From: Candidatus Rhodoferax bjergmarkensis
GTDB lineage: Bacteria; Pseudomonadota; Gammaproteobacteria; Burkholderiales; Burkholderiaceae_C
Assembly (NCBI GenBank): GCA_016708345.1
Contig: JADJFX010000013.1
Coordinates: 1-29,811 of the forward strand
DNA: 29,811 nucleotides
Direction of reading: 5' to 3'
In this document: piece after piece, positions 1-7,973 of the stretch
How positions within the stretch are numbered: the stretch's first letter is position 1
Layout of the letters: every line of letters begins with the position of its first letter
Notes under the pieces: generated by a model
Told to the model about the DNA's origin: nothing
Seen by the model: the letters and a program-made list of their open reading frames with translations, nothing else
The model's database searches: none
Program-made: the position numbers and the translations under genes

Positions 1-202
1 GGCCACGCACCGCGTCCATCAACAATCAAGCAGTGCTGCCGGGTCTTCGAATTGCGATGCGTAGTTGATGGCACTTTTTCGCCGGGTCTACAAGATGCCC
101 TGCCGGTTGCGTCGGTGGTCACATCAGGCTCCGTGGCGAGATGGCCACGGGCCAGTGCATCCGCCGCCGCCGCCCTACGGTTGCCATGCGTTCCTATTGT
201 AT

Positions 203-326
203 TCATGTAGAACGGTTTTGCGTCTCAAAACGGTGCAATCCGCGACGCCGCCGCAAAACTGGCAGGTTTCCTGTTCGTGCATAAATGATCAACGGCCCCG
301 GTGTCCGTCACGATCAGCCGCTTCAT
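203..326 (-). pseudogene. Truncated PIN-type toxin gene remnant
   Basis: The minus strand begins MKRLIVTDTG directly after the stop of the antitoxin remnant. After a one-base shift in a GGGG run it continues PLIIYARTGNLPVL and then stops. The joined text looks like the first strand and helix of PIN/DUF3368-type toxins, with the first catalytic Asp in the TDTGPLI motif. Only about 40 of an expected 130-160 residues remain, so the ribonuclease fold cannot form. The order, antitoxin then toxin with no gap, is normal for these modules. I infer family membership from a short motif, so the call is moderate. Confidence 0.45.
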
Positions 327-641
327 TCAGAAAAAGCGCGCTTCATCCGCGACGTCGGCGCTGGGGCAACGCACCACCGGAATCGCCGTTGCGCCCGCTC
401 ACCTGCAGACGCCTCCTGCCCCAAAGCCCGCCAGTTTGGCGGCTTGCCTGCGAAATGGTTCCGTCGTCATGGGGTTTGATGGCCGGATCCACGCCCACGC
501 CCTGTTCCAGCAAAGGTCTGGTCAAAGGCACCGCCACAAATACCGGTTGACCGTGTTTGGCCAGAACCGACAACTACCCCGCCTCGGCCGTACGCACCAA
601 GTCCCCGTGCGCTCGCAAATCAGGATTGAAAATGTTTCCAT
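327..641 (-). pseudogene. Degraded Phd/UPF0175-type antitoxin gene
   Basis: Three minus-strand frames together spell an antitoxin. METFSILICERTG opens at 641. A second frame gives DLVRTAEAG-like text, then SVLAKHGQPVFVAVPL and LLEQGVGVDPAIK. A third frame gives QAAKLAGFGAGG and AGATAIPVVRCPSADVADEA, ending at a TGA that abuts the toxin start. The N-terminal half resembles Phd/YefM antitoxins (the KHGQPVFVAVP strand). The C-terminal half resembles UPF0175 (AAKLAG helix, IPVVR). Such antitoxins bind their own promoter and neutralise the partner PIN toxin. Two or more frame shifts and an in-frame stop make the gene non-functional as read. A GGGGCAGGC stretch just before the ATG could be its ribosome binding site. 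Confidence 0.55.
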
Positions 642-659
642 GCCTGCCCCACTGGTTGA

Positions 660-689
660 ATATTGTGCCATCAAATGGCGGCACAATAT
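660..689. promoter_or_regulatory. Palindromic operator upstream of the toxin-antitoxin remnant
   Basis: ATATTGTGCC (660-669) and GGCACAATAT (680-689) form a perfect 10-bp inverted repeat around a 10-nt centre, ending 18 nt upstream of the antitoxin ATG at 641. Phd-type antitoxins usually repress their own operon through such palindromes next to the start codon, so I read this as the surviving autoregulatory site. Its perfect symmetry contrasts with the decayed reading frame beside it. A hairpin of unrelated origin is the alternative. Confidence 0.5.
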
Positions 690-1059
690 AAACACTTAAC
701 CATCATATTCAGGACAAGAACCGCAGTAAACAGGCTCGAAAGTGCTACGTTTGTATAGCTTCTTGCGCTTCTCCTGTAATGGCTAGAAGCTGATTTTGCA
801 TGCAGTTTTGCAGAAGGATCTGATGGGTTGCCCCGGGTTAACTCATAGCCAACGTCCGGTCTGGAGGACGCAAATCTCAAACTGCTGCCAGTATGGGCTG
901 ATGCGGGTACAGAGGGAAAACATGCGGATTTCAAGGCCACCGACTCCTACAGACTGGTTGTTGTCATTCACGTTGCACAGCCGTAAGTCAAGTCCGCAGC
1001 GTTTGCGGACACCTGCGAGTACCCGCTTTCGGGACCTCCAGTAGTCTTCCGCCACCTCC
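690..1059. other. Gene-poor stretch, no recognisable gene
   Basis: Between the toxin-antitoxin operator and the IS91 fragment I see only short open frames without recognisable domains or convincing ribosome binding sites. The minus frame running out of the transposase fragment stays open to 843, but its text matches no family I know. It is probably debris from insertions and deletions around the IS91 relic. Confidence 0.4.
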
Positions 1060-1342
1060 TCTAACACTCCATCGACCACGCAGACATGGAAGTGCACTTG
1101 TTCATTTGGATTGGAGTCAAAGCAGTGGATGAAGGCCATGCGGCAATGTGCAGGGCTACCCTGTCCACATTTGCCGCACCAAGGCCGTGGGGCTGTAGGC
1201 TTTGCGCGATGACTCGCAGCAAAATGAGCACCGCCCCGTCACGTTGCATAAAGTAGCGCAGCCGTTTGGCCACCGACAACACCCACTGACGCATCTGCAC
1301 GGGAAGCAACACATGATCGCTCAAGTGCGCAGCCGTCTCCAC
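1060..1342 (-). pseudogene. IS91-family transposase fragment (central part)
   Basis: On the minus strand from 1342 the translation reads HLSDHVLLPVQMRQWVLSVA, KRLRYFMQRDGAVL, then RVIAQSLQ and GAANVDRVALHIAA. After a shift near 1139 it continues AFIHCFDSNPNEQVHFHVCV, then VDGVLEE. This is the well-conserved central block of IS91-family Y1/HUH transposases, including the HFHVCVVDGV histidine motif. About 95 of some 400 residues remain, without the C-terminal catalytic part, so it cannot act. The sequence from about 1050 down to 843 is open on this strand but no longer looks like the transposase, so a breakpoint lies near 1050. Confidence 0.75.
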
Positions 1343-1396
1343 TCCATGCTTTCCTTAAATTCATCTGGCGTGACCGGCTGCTTGTGCCGCAGTCGC

Positions 1397-3463
1397 TCAA
1401 GCCACCGCGGGTAGCGTCAACGCGGCGCGTAGGCCCCCCAGCGGAGAATCCAGCAATTCGACTCGGCCGCCATAGAGCTTTGCCAGGTCATCGACGATGG
1501 CCAGACCCAGCCCTGATCCCGAAACCTGCTCGTCGGCGCGCACGCCGCGGCGCAGCACCGCCTCGCGCTGCGGCGCGTCCAGTCCCCGGCCATCGTCATC
1601 CAGGGTCAGGGTGAGCATGGCGCCATCGGTGTGGGCATGGATATTCACCCGGTGCGCCGCCCATTTGCAGGCGTTATCCAGCAGGTTGCCCAGCATTTCC
1701 TGCAGGTCCTGCGCCTCGCCGCGAAACGCCAGCGCGGCGGGCCAGGGTTGCACGGTGATGGCGATCTCCCGCTGCGCGTGGATATGCTGCATCACCCGCA
1801 CCAGGCCTTCAACCACCGGCAGCAGCATCGTTTTGGCACCGGGCACGCGCGTTGCAGCAGCGGCCTGGGCGCGCGCCAAGTGGTAGTCAACTTGGCGACG
1901 TGCTAGGCCGATCTGCTCCAGCACCAGACGCGCCAACTCCGGGTCCTGTTGATCCTTCGTATGCGCCGCATTGGTCAGCACACTCAACGGCGTCTTCAGC
2001 GCGTGGGCCAGGTTGCCGGCGTGGGTGCGGGCGCGCTCGACCACGTCGGCGTTGTGCGCCAGCACAGTGTTGAAATCTTCGACCAGCGGCATCACCTCGA
2101 CGGGAAAGTCGCCGGCCAATCGCGGCGTTTCACAGCCACGGACCCGGGCCAGAGCAGTGCGCAGGGCCCGCAACGGCAACAGCCCCACGGACACCTGCAC
2201 CACGACCGCCAGCACCAGGCCCGCGCCCAGCACACCCAGCGCCAGCCACAGCGCGCCGTTGAAGCGGCTCACGGGCTCGACCATCAGGTCGGCATTGGCG
2301 GCGGCCAGCAGGCGCAGTGTGTGGGGTTTGCCGTCCGGGCCGTCGTCGATGCGCACACTGCGCTCCACCAGGCCCAGCCGCTTGCCCTGCGGGCCCACCA
2401 CCTGGTGCACATGGATGTCACCCACCTGCAGGGTATCCACCGGCACGACCAGTGCCACGTCCCACAGCGAGCGGGAGCGCAGAAGCGCCGTCGCAGGGAT
2501 TGTGCCTAGACTCACTTCCTCCACCTGCCAGTAGTAGCCGGAGTACGGCCGCCCAAAGCGCGGGTCGCTCAGTGGCAGAGCCAGTTGCGCCCGCCCTTGG
2601 GCGTCCAGCGTGATGTGGGCCGTCAACTGGTCCAGATGCGTGCGCAGCTCGGCATGGAACTGGGCCTCCACATGCTGGCGAAACAGGTTGCCCAGACCCC
2701 AGCCAGCCACCAGAATCGTGCCCGCCACCCAGAACAGCGTGCCAGCCAACAGGCGGATGCGCAGCGAGTGGCGCCAGGCGGAAAGCGTCATGGGCGATGC
2801 ATCAGAAATTGTGCTCAGGCGGTAGCCCAGACCGCGCACGGTGGTGATCAGTCCCGGTGGCAGCTTCTTGCGCAAGCGGGCAATGAAGACCTCAACCGTG
2901 TTGGAATCGCGATCAAAATCCTGCGCGTAGATGTGCTTCACCAGGTCGCTGCGCGATACGACCTCGTCGCGGTGGTGCATCAGGTAGGCCAGCACGCGGT
3001 ACTCGTGGCTGGTCAGGATCAAAGCCTGGCCATCGACGACGGCGCGGCTGTTGCGGGTGTCCATGGTCAGCGGGCCACACACCAGCTCTGCGCTGGCATG
3101 GCCACCAGCGCGCCGGATCAAGCCGCGCAGCCGGGCCAGCAGCTCTTCCATGTGGAAGGGTTTGGTCAGGTAGTCGTCCGCTCCGGCATCGATACCGGAC
3201 ACCTTCTCGTGCCAACCGTCTCGTGCGGTGAGGATCAACACCGGCATAGTGCGTCCGGCGGCGCGCCATTTGCGCAGCACAGTGATGCCGTCCATCTGCG
3301 GCAGGCCCAGGTCCAGCACCACGGCGTCATAGGGTTCGGTGTCGCCCTGGAAGTGGCCGTCCACGCCATTGCCGACCACTTCCACGGCGTAACCGGCCTC
3401 GCGCACGCTTTGCGCGAGCTGGGTTTGCAGCGTGGGTTCGTCTTCAACAATCAGGATGCGCAT
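1397..3463 (-). CDS. Response regulator-histidine kinase in one reading frame (QseB/QseC-like)
   Basis: One 688-codon frame holds an entire OmpR/PhoB-type response regulator followed by an entire sensor kinase. Regulator: acidic pair E7/D8, phospho-acceptor D51 in VVLDLGLPQMDG, T79 and K101, then a winged helix ending GLGYRLSTIS near residue 220. Kinase: starts at Met225 (MTLSAWRHSLRIRL, codon at 2791), with a membrane span near 238-258, a periplasmic loop, a second span near 410-435, the H-box NLAHALKTPLSVL (His about 487), the N-box NLLDNACKWA (about 593), the G1 box DDDGRGL and the G2 box GSGLGLAIV (about 649). Such pairs are normally two genes, and no stop separates them here. Met225 has no clear Shine-Dalgarno, so a real fusion, internal initiation, or a sequencing error that removed a stop are all open. 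The ATG overlaps the stop of the upstream PepSY gene (ATGA). The probable targets are the divergent promoter and its copy at 9717-9896. Confidence 0.88.
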   Translation of the reverse strand: MRILIVEDEPTLQTQLAQSVREAGYAVEVVGNGVDGHFQGDTEPYDAVVLDLGLPQMDGITVLRKWRAAGRTMPVLILTARDGWHEKVSGIDAGADDYLTKPFHMEELLARLRGLIRRAGGHASAELVCGPLTMDTRNSRAVVDGQALILTSHEYRVLAYLMHHRDEVVSRSDLVKHIYAQDFDRDSNTVEVFIARLRKKLPPGLITTVRGLGYRLSTISDASPMTLSAWRHSLRIRLLAGTLFWVAGTILVAGWGLGNLFRQHVEAQFHAELRTHLDQLTAHITLDAQGRAQLALPLSDPRFGRPYSGYYWQVEEVSLGTIPATALLRSRSLWDVALVVPVDTLQVGDIHVHQVVGPQGKRLGLVERSVRIDDGPDGKPHTLRLLAAANADLMVEPVSRFNGALWLALGVLGAGLVLAVVVQVSVGLLPLRALRTALARVRGCETPRLAGDFPVEVMPLVEDFNTVLAHNADVVERARTHAGNLAHALKTPLSVLTNAAHTKDQQDPELARLVLEQIGLARRQVDYHLARAQAAAATRVPGAKTMLLPVVEGLVRVMQHIHAQREIAITVQPWPAALAFRGEAQDLQEMLGNLLDNACKWAAHRVNIHAHTDGAMLTLTLDDDGRGLDAPQREAVLRRGVRADEQVSGSGLGLAIVDDLAKLYGGRVELLDSPLGGLRAALTLPAVA

Positions 3464-3848
3464 CAGTGCTCCTCTGACAGAGAGTGACTACGGGTTGGGG
3501 TGGGGCGCTCGCTTTCAGTGTGGTCCCGGGACTTGCTGCCCAGCACCGTGCCGTCGCGGGCATCGACCTTGAGCTGAGCCCGCTGGTGTGCAAGACCTTG
3601 ATCTCGTAAATCCAGCGTCCGCCACTGCCCCGGTGATCGCGCTCCAGCTCTACATCCATCACCTGGCCGGGGTAGGCGCGCTCCACGCGCTCCAGGATGG
3701 TCTTGAGCGGCAGCACCTCGCCGGCCTGCAACGCCTTGCGGGCGCGCTCGTGGTCTTTCTCGTCGGCATGGGCCACACCGCTGCCGGCCAGCAAGGCCAG
3801 GCAGATGGCGAGCGTGCACCAGCGCAGCTTGGAGAGAGGTTGTGACAT
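3463..3848 (-). CDS. Exported PepSY-domain protein (frameshifted)
   Basis: The protein starts MSQPLSKLRWCTLAICLALL, a Sec signal peptide cleaved after about AHA. A PepSY domain follows (LPLKTILERVERAYPGQVMD, then VELERD and RWIYEIKVL). Near 3585-3590 the frame slips: the expected continuation LKVDARDGTVLGSKSRD is in the next frame and ends SEEH-stop at 3463. Two extra bases (CT) in the GGGCTCAGCTC run would explain it. The stop overlaps the response-regulator ATG, so the two are translationally coupled. Small PepSY proteins beside two-component systems are common and may modulate the sensor from the periplasm. That role is inference. Confidence 0.75.
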
Positions 3849-3864
3849 CAGAGCAGTCCGGATG

Positions 3865-4038
3865 AAGTGGTTGTCAGGTCCTGTTTATAGCCGCTCGAAC
3901 CTGAACGGCAGATGAACGCGGAGTTCACCTTCTGTTCAGTTCACCCCAAGCATAGTCGCTCCCATATTCACTGTTATTTGGAGCTCTCCATGCATTTGAA
4001 CCGCACCATCCCCGCACTGTTGGCTTGCGTGGGCACAA
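3865..4038. repeat. Direct repeat copy A: divergent control region and cytochrome gene start
   Basis: This stretch matches 9717-9896 nearly base for base over long blocks, including CCTGTTTATAGCC, GAACCTGAACGGCAGATGAACG and TTCTGTTCAGTTCACCCC followed by AAGCATAGTCGCTCCCA. It extends through the start codon into codons for the signal peptide (ACCATCCCCGCA). Copy A lies between the divergent PepSY gene and a truncated cytochrome start. With copy B it flanks about 5.7 kb in direct orientation. Confidence 0.85.
3913..3956 (+). promoter_or_regulatory. Candidate response-regulator binding site and promoter (copy A)
   Basis: TGAAC at 3913 and GTTCA at 3923 form an inverted pair. GTTCA recurs at 3934 and again at 3939 in direct orientation, followed by a possible -10 element CATAGT at 3951. 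Tandem short direct repeats overlapping the -35 region are typical of activation by OmpR-family regulators, and the regulator gene is divergent and next door. The assignment is an inference from position and pattern. Confidence 0.5.
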
Positions 4039-4049
4039 GCTGCCCCTAA
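3990..4049 (+). pseudogene. Truncated duplicate start of the SHP-like cytochrome gene
   Basis: The ATG and first 15 or so codons (MHLNRTIPALLACVG) parallel the signal peptide of the intact cytochrome at 9841 (RTIPALLACAA). The reading then ends at TAA after 19 residues, before any heme motif. It is the broken 5' end of a duplicated gene and has no function of its own. It marks the junction where the following gene block begins. Confidence 0.75.
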
Positions 4050-4065
4050 GGCAGTACTTCCACAA

Positions 4066-4095
4066 TTGACTCATCGCAATATGAACCGATTTAGA
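4066..4095 (+). promoter_or_regulatory. Possible sigma-70 promoter for the 4130 gene
   Basis: TTGACT at 4066-4071 could serve as a -35 box. An AT-rich TTTAGA at 4090-4095, 18 bp further on, could be a poor -10. It lies about 35 nt before the DUF2189 start. The -35 is good but the -10 is weak. Confidence 0.3.
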
Positions 4096-4129
4096 TCGTG
4101 ACTAATTTCGAAGCAGAAATGGATTTCAG

Positions 4130-4993
4130 ATGACCAACACCTTACTCGAAGCATCACCGCAACCGTGCGTTCCAACCCATTCAGAGGCAGCACCCAAACA
4201 GATCAACTTGTTGCCATGGAGTGCGCCTTTCAGCTGGCTGAGGTTGGCTTGGAGAGACATTGCGGCACACCCTCTTACCAGCCTCTTTTATGGCCTTCCT
4301 TTCTGGTGCATGGCCCTGGTACTGGATGCCGTGTTCGAGTTTGAACCCGAGTACGCCATGATGGCGGTCTCAGTCTGCCTGCTTCTTGGTCCATTCGCGG
4401 CCATGGGACTCTACGACGCAAGCCGTCGCCGTGAACAGGGTTTGGCGTCTGATTTCATGCAGTCTCTGACCTGCTGGAAACAACATCTGCGCAGCATGGG
4501 GATGCTGGCCGGAGTGCTGCTGGTACTGGCGTTGCTGTGGGGTCGGGCGTCGCTGGTCGTGACGGCGTTGTTTTTCAACACCATCATGCCGTCTGACTTC
4601 GATGTGATGGAGGCCGCTTTGAATGCCGATAACTGGGGGTTTGTGATTGCGTACGCCGTCGTCGGAGGTGCCTTCGCTGCGCTGGTGTTTAGCCTCGCGG
4701 TGGTGTCGGTGCCGATGATCCTGGACCGCGATACCGACGCGATTACGGCCGCCATCACCAGCATGGAAGTGGTGGGAAAAAACGGTGCTGCGATGCTGCT
4801 GTGGGCAGTACAGATCGCTCTATTGGTGGGCGTTTCTGCAATGCTCCCGATGGCCTTGGGGCTGGCAGTGGTTGGCCCGCTGCTGGCGCACGCCAGCTGG
4901 CATGCCTACCGGGACTCCGTGCGCTGGCCAGTCAATGCGCAGCCGCTCAAACACCGTGTCATCAGCTCTAATTCAAACGGAAAAAACCTATGA
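4130..4993 (+). CDS. DUF2189 family membrane protein
   Basis: This is a 287-residue protein with about six hydrophobic spans. A short soluble N-terminus is followed by the conserved block LRLAWRDIAAHPLTSLFYG, then LLLGPFAAMGLYDASRRRE, then DRDTDAITAAITSMEVVGKN before the last spans. These are hallmarks of DUF2189, a family of inner-membrane proteins of unknown function common in alpha- and betaproteobacteria and often near cytochrome genes. No catalytic motif is visible. The stop overlaps the start of the next gene (ATGA at 4990-4993). It is the first intact gene of the block inserted between the duplicated control regions. Confidence 0.85.
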   Translation: MTNTLLEASPQPCVPTHSEAAPKQINLLPWSAPFSWLRLAWRDIAAHPLTSLFYGLPFWCMALVLDAVFEFEPEYAMMAVSVCLLLGPFAAMGLYDASRRREQGLASDFMQSLTCWKQHLRSMGMLAGVLLVLALLWGRASLVVTALFFNTIMPSDFDVMEAALNADNWGFVIAYAVVGGAFAALVFSLAVVSVPMILDRDTDAITAAITSMEVVGKNGAAMLLWAVQIALLVGVSAMLPMALGLAVVGPLLAHASWHAYRDSVRWPVNAQPLKHRVISSNSNGKNL

Positions 4994-5271
4994 AATGCCC
5001 CATCTGCCCGGACTCCAACCTTCTGATAACCGACCGCCAAGGCGTCGAAATTGACTACTGCCCTCAGTGCCGGGGTGTTTGGCTTGATCGGGGTGAACTC
5101 GATAAATTGATTGAACGGTCTACAACTGGCGCAGGTGTCATTCCAGCTCAGCAGCCCAACTACCCACAACACGGATACCCGCGAAGGGACGAACACCATT
5201 CGTCACCGCATGGTGGTTATGGGCATGGACAACATCGCAAAAAATCCTGGCTCGCCGAAATTTTTGATTGA
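4990..5271 (+). CDS. TFIIB-type zinc-ribbon protein
   Basis: The first 45 of 93 residues form a zinc ribbon: MKCPICPDSNLLI gives the first CxxC pair, and DYCPQCRGVWLDRGELDKLI gives the second together with the family's GVWLD-GEL signature. The tail is rich in His, Tyr and Pro (for example HHSSPHGGYGHGQHRKK) and ends with SWLAEIFD. This matches small zf-TFIIB proteins of proteobacteria. Their role is unknown, and nucleic-acid binding or metal handling is presumed. The start overlaps the preceding stop, so the two are probably coupled. The His-rich tail could bind metal ions. Confidence 0.85.
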   Translation: MKCPICPDSNLLITDRQGVEIDYCPQCRGVWLDRGELDKLIERSTTGAGVIPAQQPNYPQHGYPRRDEHHSSPHGGYGHGQHRKKSWLAEIFD

Positions 5272-5384
5272 CCGCATTGAATGAAGATTCACCACCATCG
5301 CAGGGTTGATTGCAGCTTACGGTACCACCTGCACGGTCTCGCGGGTCGCATAGCACACTTCAGAAAACAAAAAATGGGAAAGGC

Positions 5385-5636
5385 ATGAAACACATTACAT
5401 TGGCCTGCTTAGGCCTTGGATTGCTGATCTCCGGTTGTGGGGAACAACTTGCCAGCGAGGCACAAAAGGCCGTTGAGCAAATCAAGCTCGAAGCGTCAAA
5501 AGCCGCGGTCAAGGCAATGGACGACCTAAAGTCCGATGCAGTGACAAGGCTGAAGAAGGTGCAGGACTCGCCAGACCGGAACGACAGACCGCTGGAGAAG
5601 ACGGGTAAAAAAGAGGATGTCGAAGTTCAAAAGTAA
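5385..5636 (+). CDS. Small lipoprotein, function unknown
   Basis: An 83-residue protein with a lipoprotein signal (MKHITLACLGLGLLISGC), a lipobox LISGC and an acylated Cys18. The mature part is charged and helical (EAQKAVEQIKLEASKAAVKA), which suggests a short coiled coil, and it ends in a Lys/Asp-rich tail. I chose this ATG over the longer open frame from 5310 because GGGAAAGG lies just upstream and the lipobox is then correctly placed. It sits 36 nt before the CDF gene in the same direction. No family is recognised. Confidence 0.7.
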   Translation: MKHITLACLGLGLLISGCGEQLASEAQKAVEQIKLEASKAAVKAMDDLKSDAVTRLKKVQDSPDRNDRPLEKTGKKEDVEVQK

Positions 5637-5672
5637 TCTGGCCTTCCAACCAAAGAAAGACCGTCACTGCCC

Positions 5673-6583
5673 ATGATCTCTATATTGCCGATTCGATGGT
5701 TGACCCCAAAACGCTTGCTATGGACCTCCATCGCGGTGGCTGTTACCACCATTGTGCTCAAGACGCTGGCCTGGTACGTAACCGATTCGGTCGGGTTGTT
5801 ATCAGACGCCATGGAGTCGTTTGTGAATCTGGCAAGCGCCATTTTTGCATTGCTAATGGTGACGATTGCGCAACGTCCCGCGGACGAGGCGCATCCATAC
5901 GGCCACCACAAGGCAGAGTACTTTTCGTCTGGCTTTGAAGGCATTCTGATCGTTGGCGTAGCCATGGGCATCATCTGGGCGGCTGCCTCCCGACTGTTTG
6001 ACCCGCAGCCGTTGCGAGAGCTGGGCTGGGGTTTGGGACTGTCGGTGCTGAGTTCTGCTCTTAACGGACTACTGGCCTGGGTGATGTTCCGCTCGGCCAA
6101 AGTGCACCGCTCCATTGCCCTGGAGGCTGATGCGAAGCACCTGGTCACCGATGTCTGGACGTCCGTGGGGGTGGTAGCTGGTCTGATTGGAGTGGTATTG
6201 ACTGGCTGGCTCTGGTTGGATGCGGTGGCAGCCATCGGGGTGGCATTGAACATTCTCTGGGAAGGTGGTCACCTGATGTGGCGATCCTCTCAAGGTCTGA
6301 TGGACGAGGCCGTTGAGCCTGAGGTTTTCAGGGAGATCCAGAAAACACTCGATTCTTTTGACCAACAAACCATTCGCTTTGACCATGTCATGACCCGACG
6401 CTCGGGTCAACGCCGGTTCGTGGACTTGCACATGCACACTGCCCCAGTTGGACGCTGGGTCGTGCCGCAAAGCTCCGCAGCAGTGTCGAACAGGCATTGA
6501 TGGGTGCCGTGCCTGGTTTGCGCGCCACTATTCAAATGCTGCCCAGCGACGTCGAGGCACACTTGATGATCCGAAGGACATGA
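5673..6583 (+). CDS. CDF-family divalent metal cation exporter (C-terminal frameshift)
   Basis: Cation diffusion facilitators export Zn2+, Fe2+ or similar ions by proton antiport at the inner membrane. Several membrane spans are visible. The metal site is seen as SDAMESFVN (Asp45) and HLVTDVWTS (His156, Asp160), with the conserved loop HPYGHHKAEYFSSGFE near residues 74-90. The cytoplasmic domain (FDHVMTRRSGQRRFVDLHMH) is normal until about 6441. There a small indel in GCCCCAG moves the rest (SWTLGRAAKLRSSVEQALMG, then VPGLRATIQMLPSDVEAH) to another frame, ending at 6583. Uncorrected, the frame ends at 6500. Because the C-terminal text is intact, sequence error is as likely as mutation. Substrate cannot be assigned. 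Confidence 0.85.
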
Positions 6584-6683
6584 ATATTCCTACGTCTGAC
6601 CCTTAGCCGGTCTGCCTTATTGGACTTTCACTGACCTTTGTCAACGAAGTGGCAAGACTCCAGGCATAAGCTTGGTCCCATCT

Positions 6684-7973
6684 ATGACATCTCTTTACCT
6701 GTTGCTGTGGATTGCCGGAGGCGTCCTGCTTCAAATTGCCGTCTACTTGAGCATCGGGTTCTGGCGCCACTGGCAGTCGTACCAAGCACTGCGTAACGTG
6801 GCGCAAGAGTTCGACATTTCTCTAGGCACTGACGTTGCGCCAGAGGAGTTGCAGCGGGCTGCCGCCGCATGGGCTGGCTACCGCAGTTTTCACGTTGAAC
6901 GCAAAGTTCTGGAAGACACTACAAAACAGGTCTGTTCCTTTTATCTCGTGCCCGCGGACGGAAAACCACTCCCCCCGTTTTTGCCGGGTCAGTTTCTCAC
7001 CTTTTCTCTGGATACGCCGACCCCAACCGGTGGAACCCAATCGGTCATACGTTGTTACTCACTGTCCGACTCGCCGCAGTCCGATCACTATCGCATTTCC
7101 GTGAAGCGCGCACCCGCGCCTGTCGGCAGCACCTTCCCTGCAGGCGTTTCATCGAACTACTTCCATGACCATGTCACGGTGGGTAGCCGGTTGCAGGTCC
7201 GCGCGCCCGCCGGCCATTTCCACATCGACCCCAGCGACGCACCGGCAGTGCTGATTGGTGGCGGCATTGGCATTACGCCCATGCTGAGCATGCTGAACTG
7301 GTGCCTGACGGCGCAGCCGGGGCGCGAGGTGTGGCTGTTTTACGGCGTGCGCAACCGTGCCGAACTGGTGATGCAGACGCATCTGAATGACTTGGCCGCG
7401 CGACATCCGAACTTCCATCTACACCTGTGCATGAGCGACCCGCAGGCAGGTGATCTGGGCAACCATCCATCGGGGCCGACGCACTACCACCACAGCCGGG
7501 TGGATGTCGCCCTTTTGCGCCGCCTGTTGCCACTCAAGCCCTACCACTACTACATCTGTGGCCCCACACCCATGCTGCAAAGCCTGGTGCCCGCGCTGGA
7601 GGAATGGGGCGTACCGGATGGACATATTCACTTTGAGGCGTTTGGCCCGGCATCCATCCCACGCAAGAAATCGGCATCGGCCACGCGGGCCGTACCCCCA
7701 CTCAACGACAAGGGCGACGCTGTCCTGGTGACCTTTGCCAAGTCAGTCAAACAGGTGACTTGGGAGCCGGGCATGGGATCGCTACTGGACTTTGCTGAAG
7801 GCCATGGCATTGTCGTCAATTCCGGGTGCCGGGCGGGTGGCTGCGGCAGTTGTCAGACCAGCATCCGCACCGGCGAGGTGGCCTACACCCAGGCTCCGGA
7901 TTTCGACCCTGAGCCGGGCAGTTGCCTGTTGTGCGTTTGCACGCCCAAGACCGATGTAACCCTGGAGGCCTGA
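6684..7973 (+). CDS. Membrane-anchored FAD/NAD(P)H oxidoreductase with C-terminal 2Fe-2S domain
   Basis: A 429-residue protein. An N-terminal span (residues about 4-26) anchors it, and a ferredoxin-reductase module follows: the FAD-binding motif RCYSLSDS (123-130) and the nucleotide-binding motif GGGIGITPM (192-200). The NAD-side motif YICGPTPML comes next. The C-terminus carries a plant-type 2Fe-2S ferredoxin: C382-x4-C387-x2-C390 and C417 in LLCVCTP. The layout matches reductases of the phthalate/HMP type. It should take electrons from NAD(P)H through FAD to the cluster at the membrane. The next two genes follow with a 0-nt gap and an ATGA overlap, so membrane and periplasmic heme proteins are the likely acceptors. 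The ATG at 6684 is preferred over an upstream TTG at 6672. Confidence 0.88.
   Translation: MTSLYLLLWIAGGVLLQIAVYLSIGFWRHWQSYQALRNVAQEFDISLGTDVAPEELQRAAAAWAGYRSFHVERKVLEDTTKQVCSFYLVPADGKPLPPFLPGQFLTFSLDTPTPTGGTQSVIRCYSLSDSPQSDHYRISVKRAPAPVGSTFPAGVSSNYFHDHVTVGSRLQVRAPAGHFHIDPSDAPAVLIGGGIGITPMLSMLNWCLTAQPGREVWLFYGVRNRAELVMQTHLNDLAARHPNFHLHLCMSDPQAGDLGNHPSGPTHYHHSRVDVALLRRLLPLKPYHYYICGPTPMLQSLVPALEEWGVPDGHIHFEAFGPASIPRKKSASATRAVPPLNDKGDAVLVTFAKSVKQVTWEPGMGSLLDFAEGHGIVVNSGCRAGGCGSCQTSIRTGEVAYTQAPDFDPEPGSCLLCVCTPKTDVTLEA

Noticed and set aside
1..202. Possible gene at the left edge
   Set aside because: All frames are short or low-complexity. No domain, signal peptide or ribosome binding site supports a product.
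2585..3487. 300-codon open frame on the plus strand over the response regulator
   Set aside because: Antisense shadow. The minus-strand regulator has all phosphorylation and winged-helix residues.
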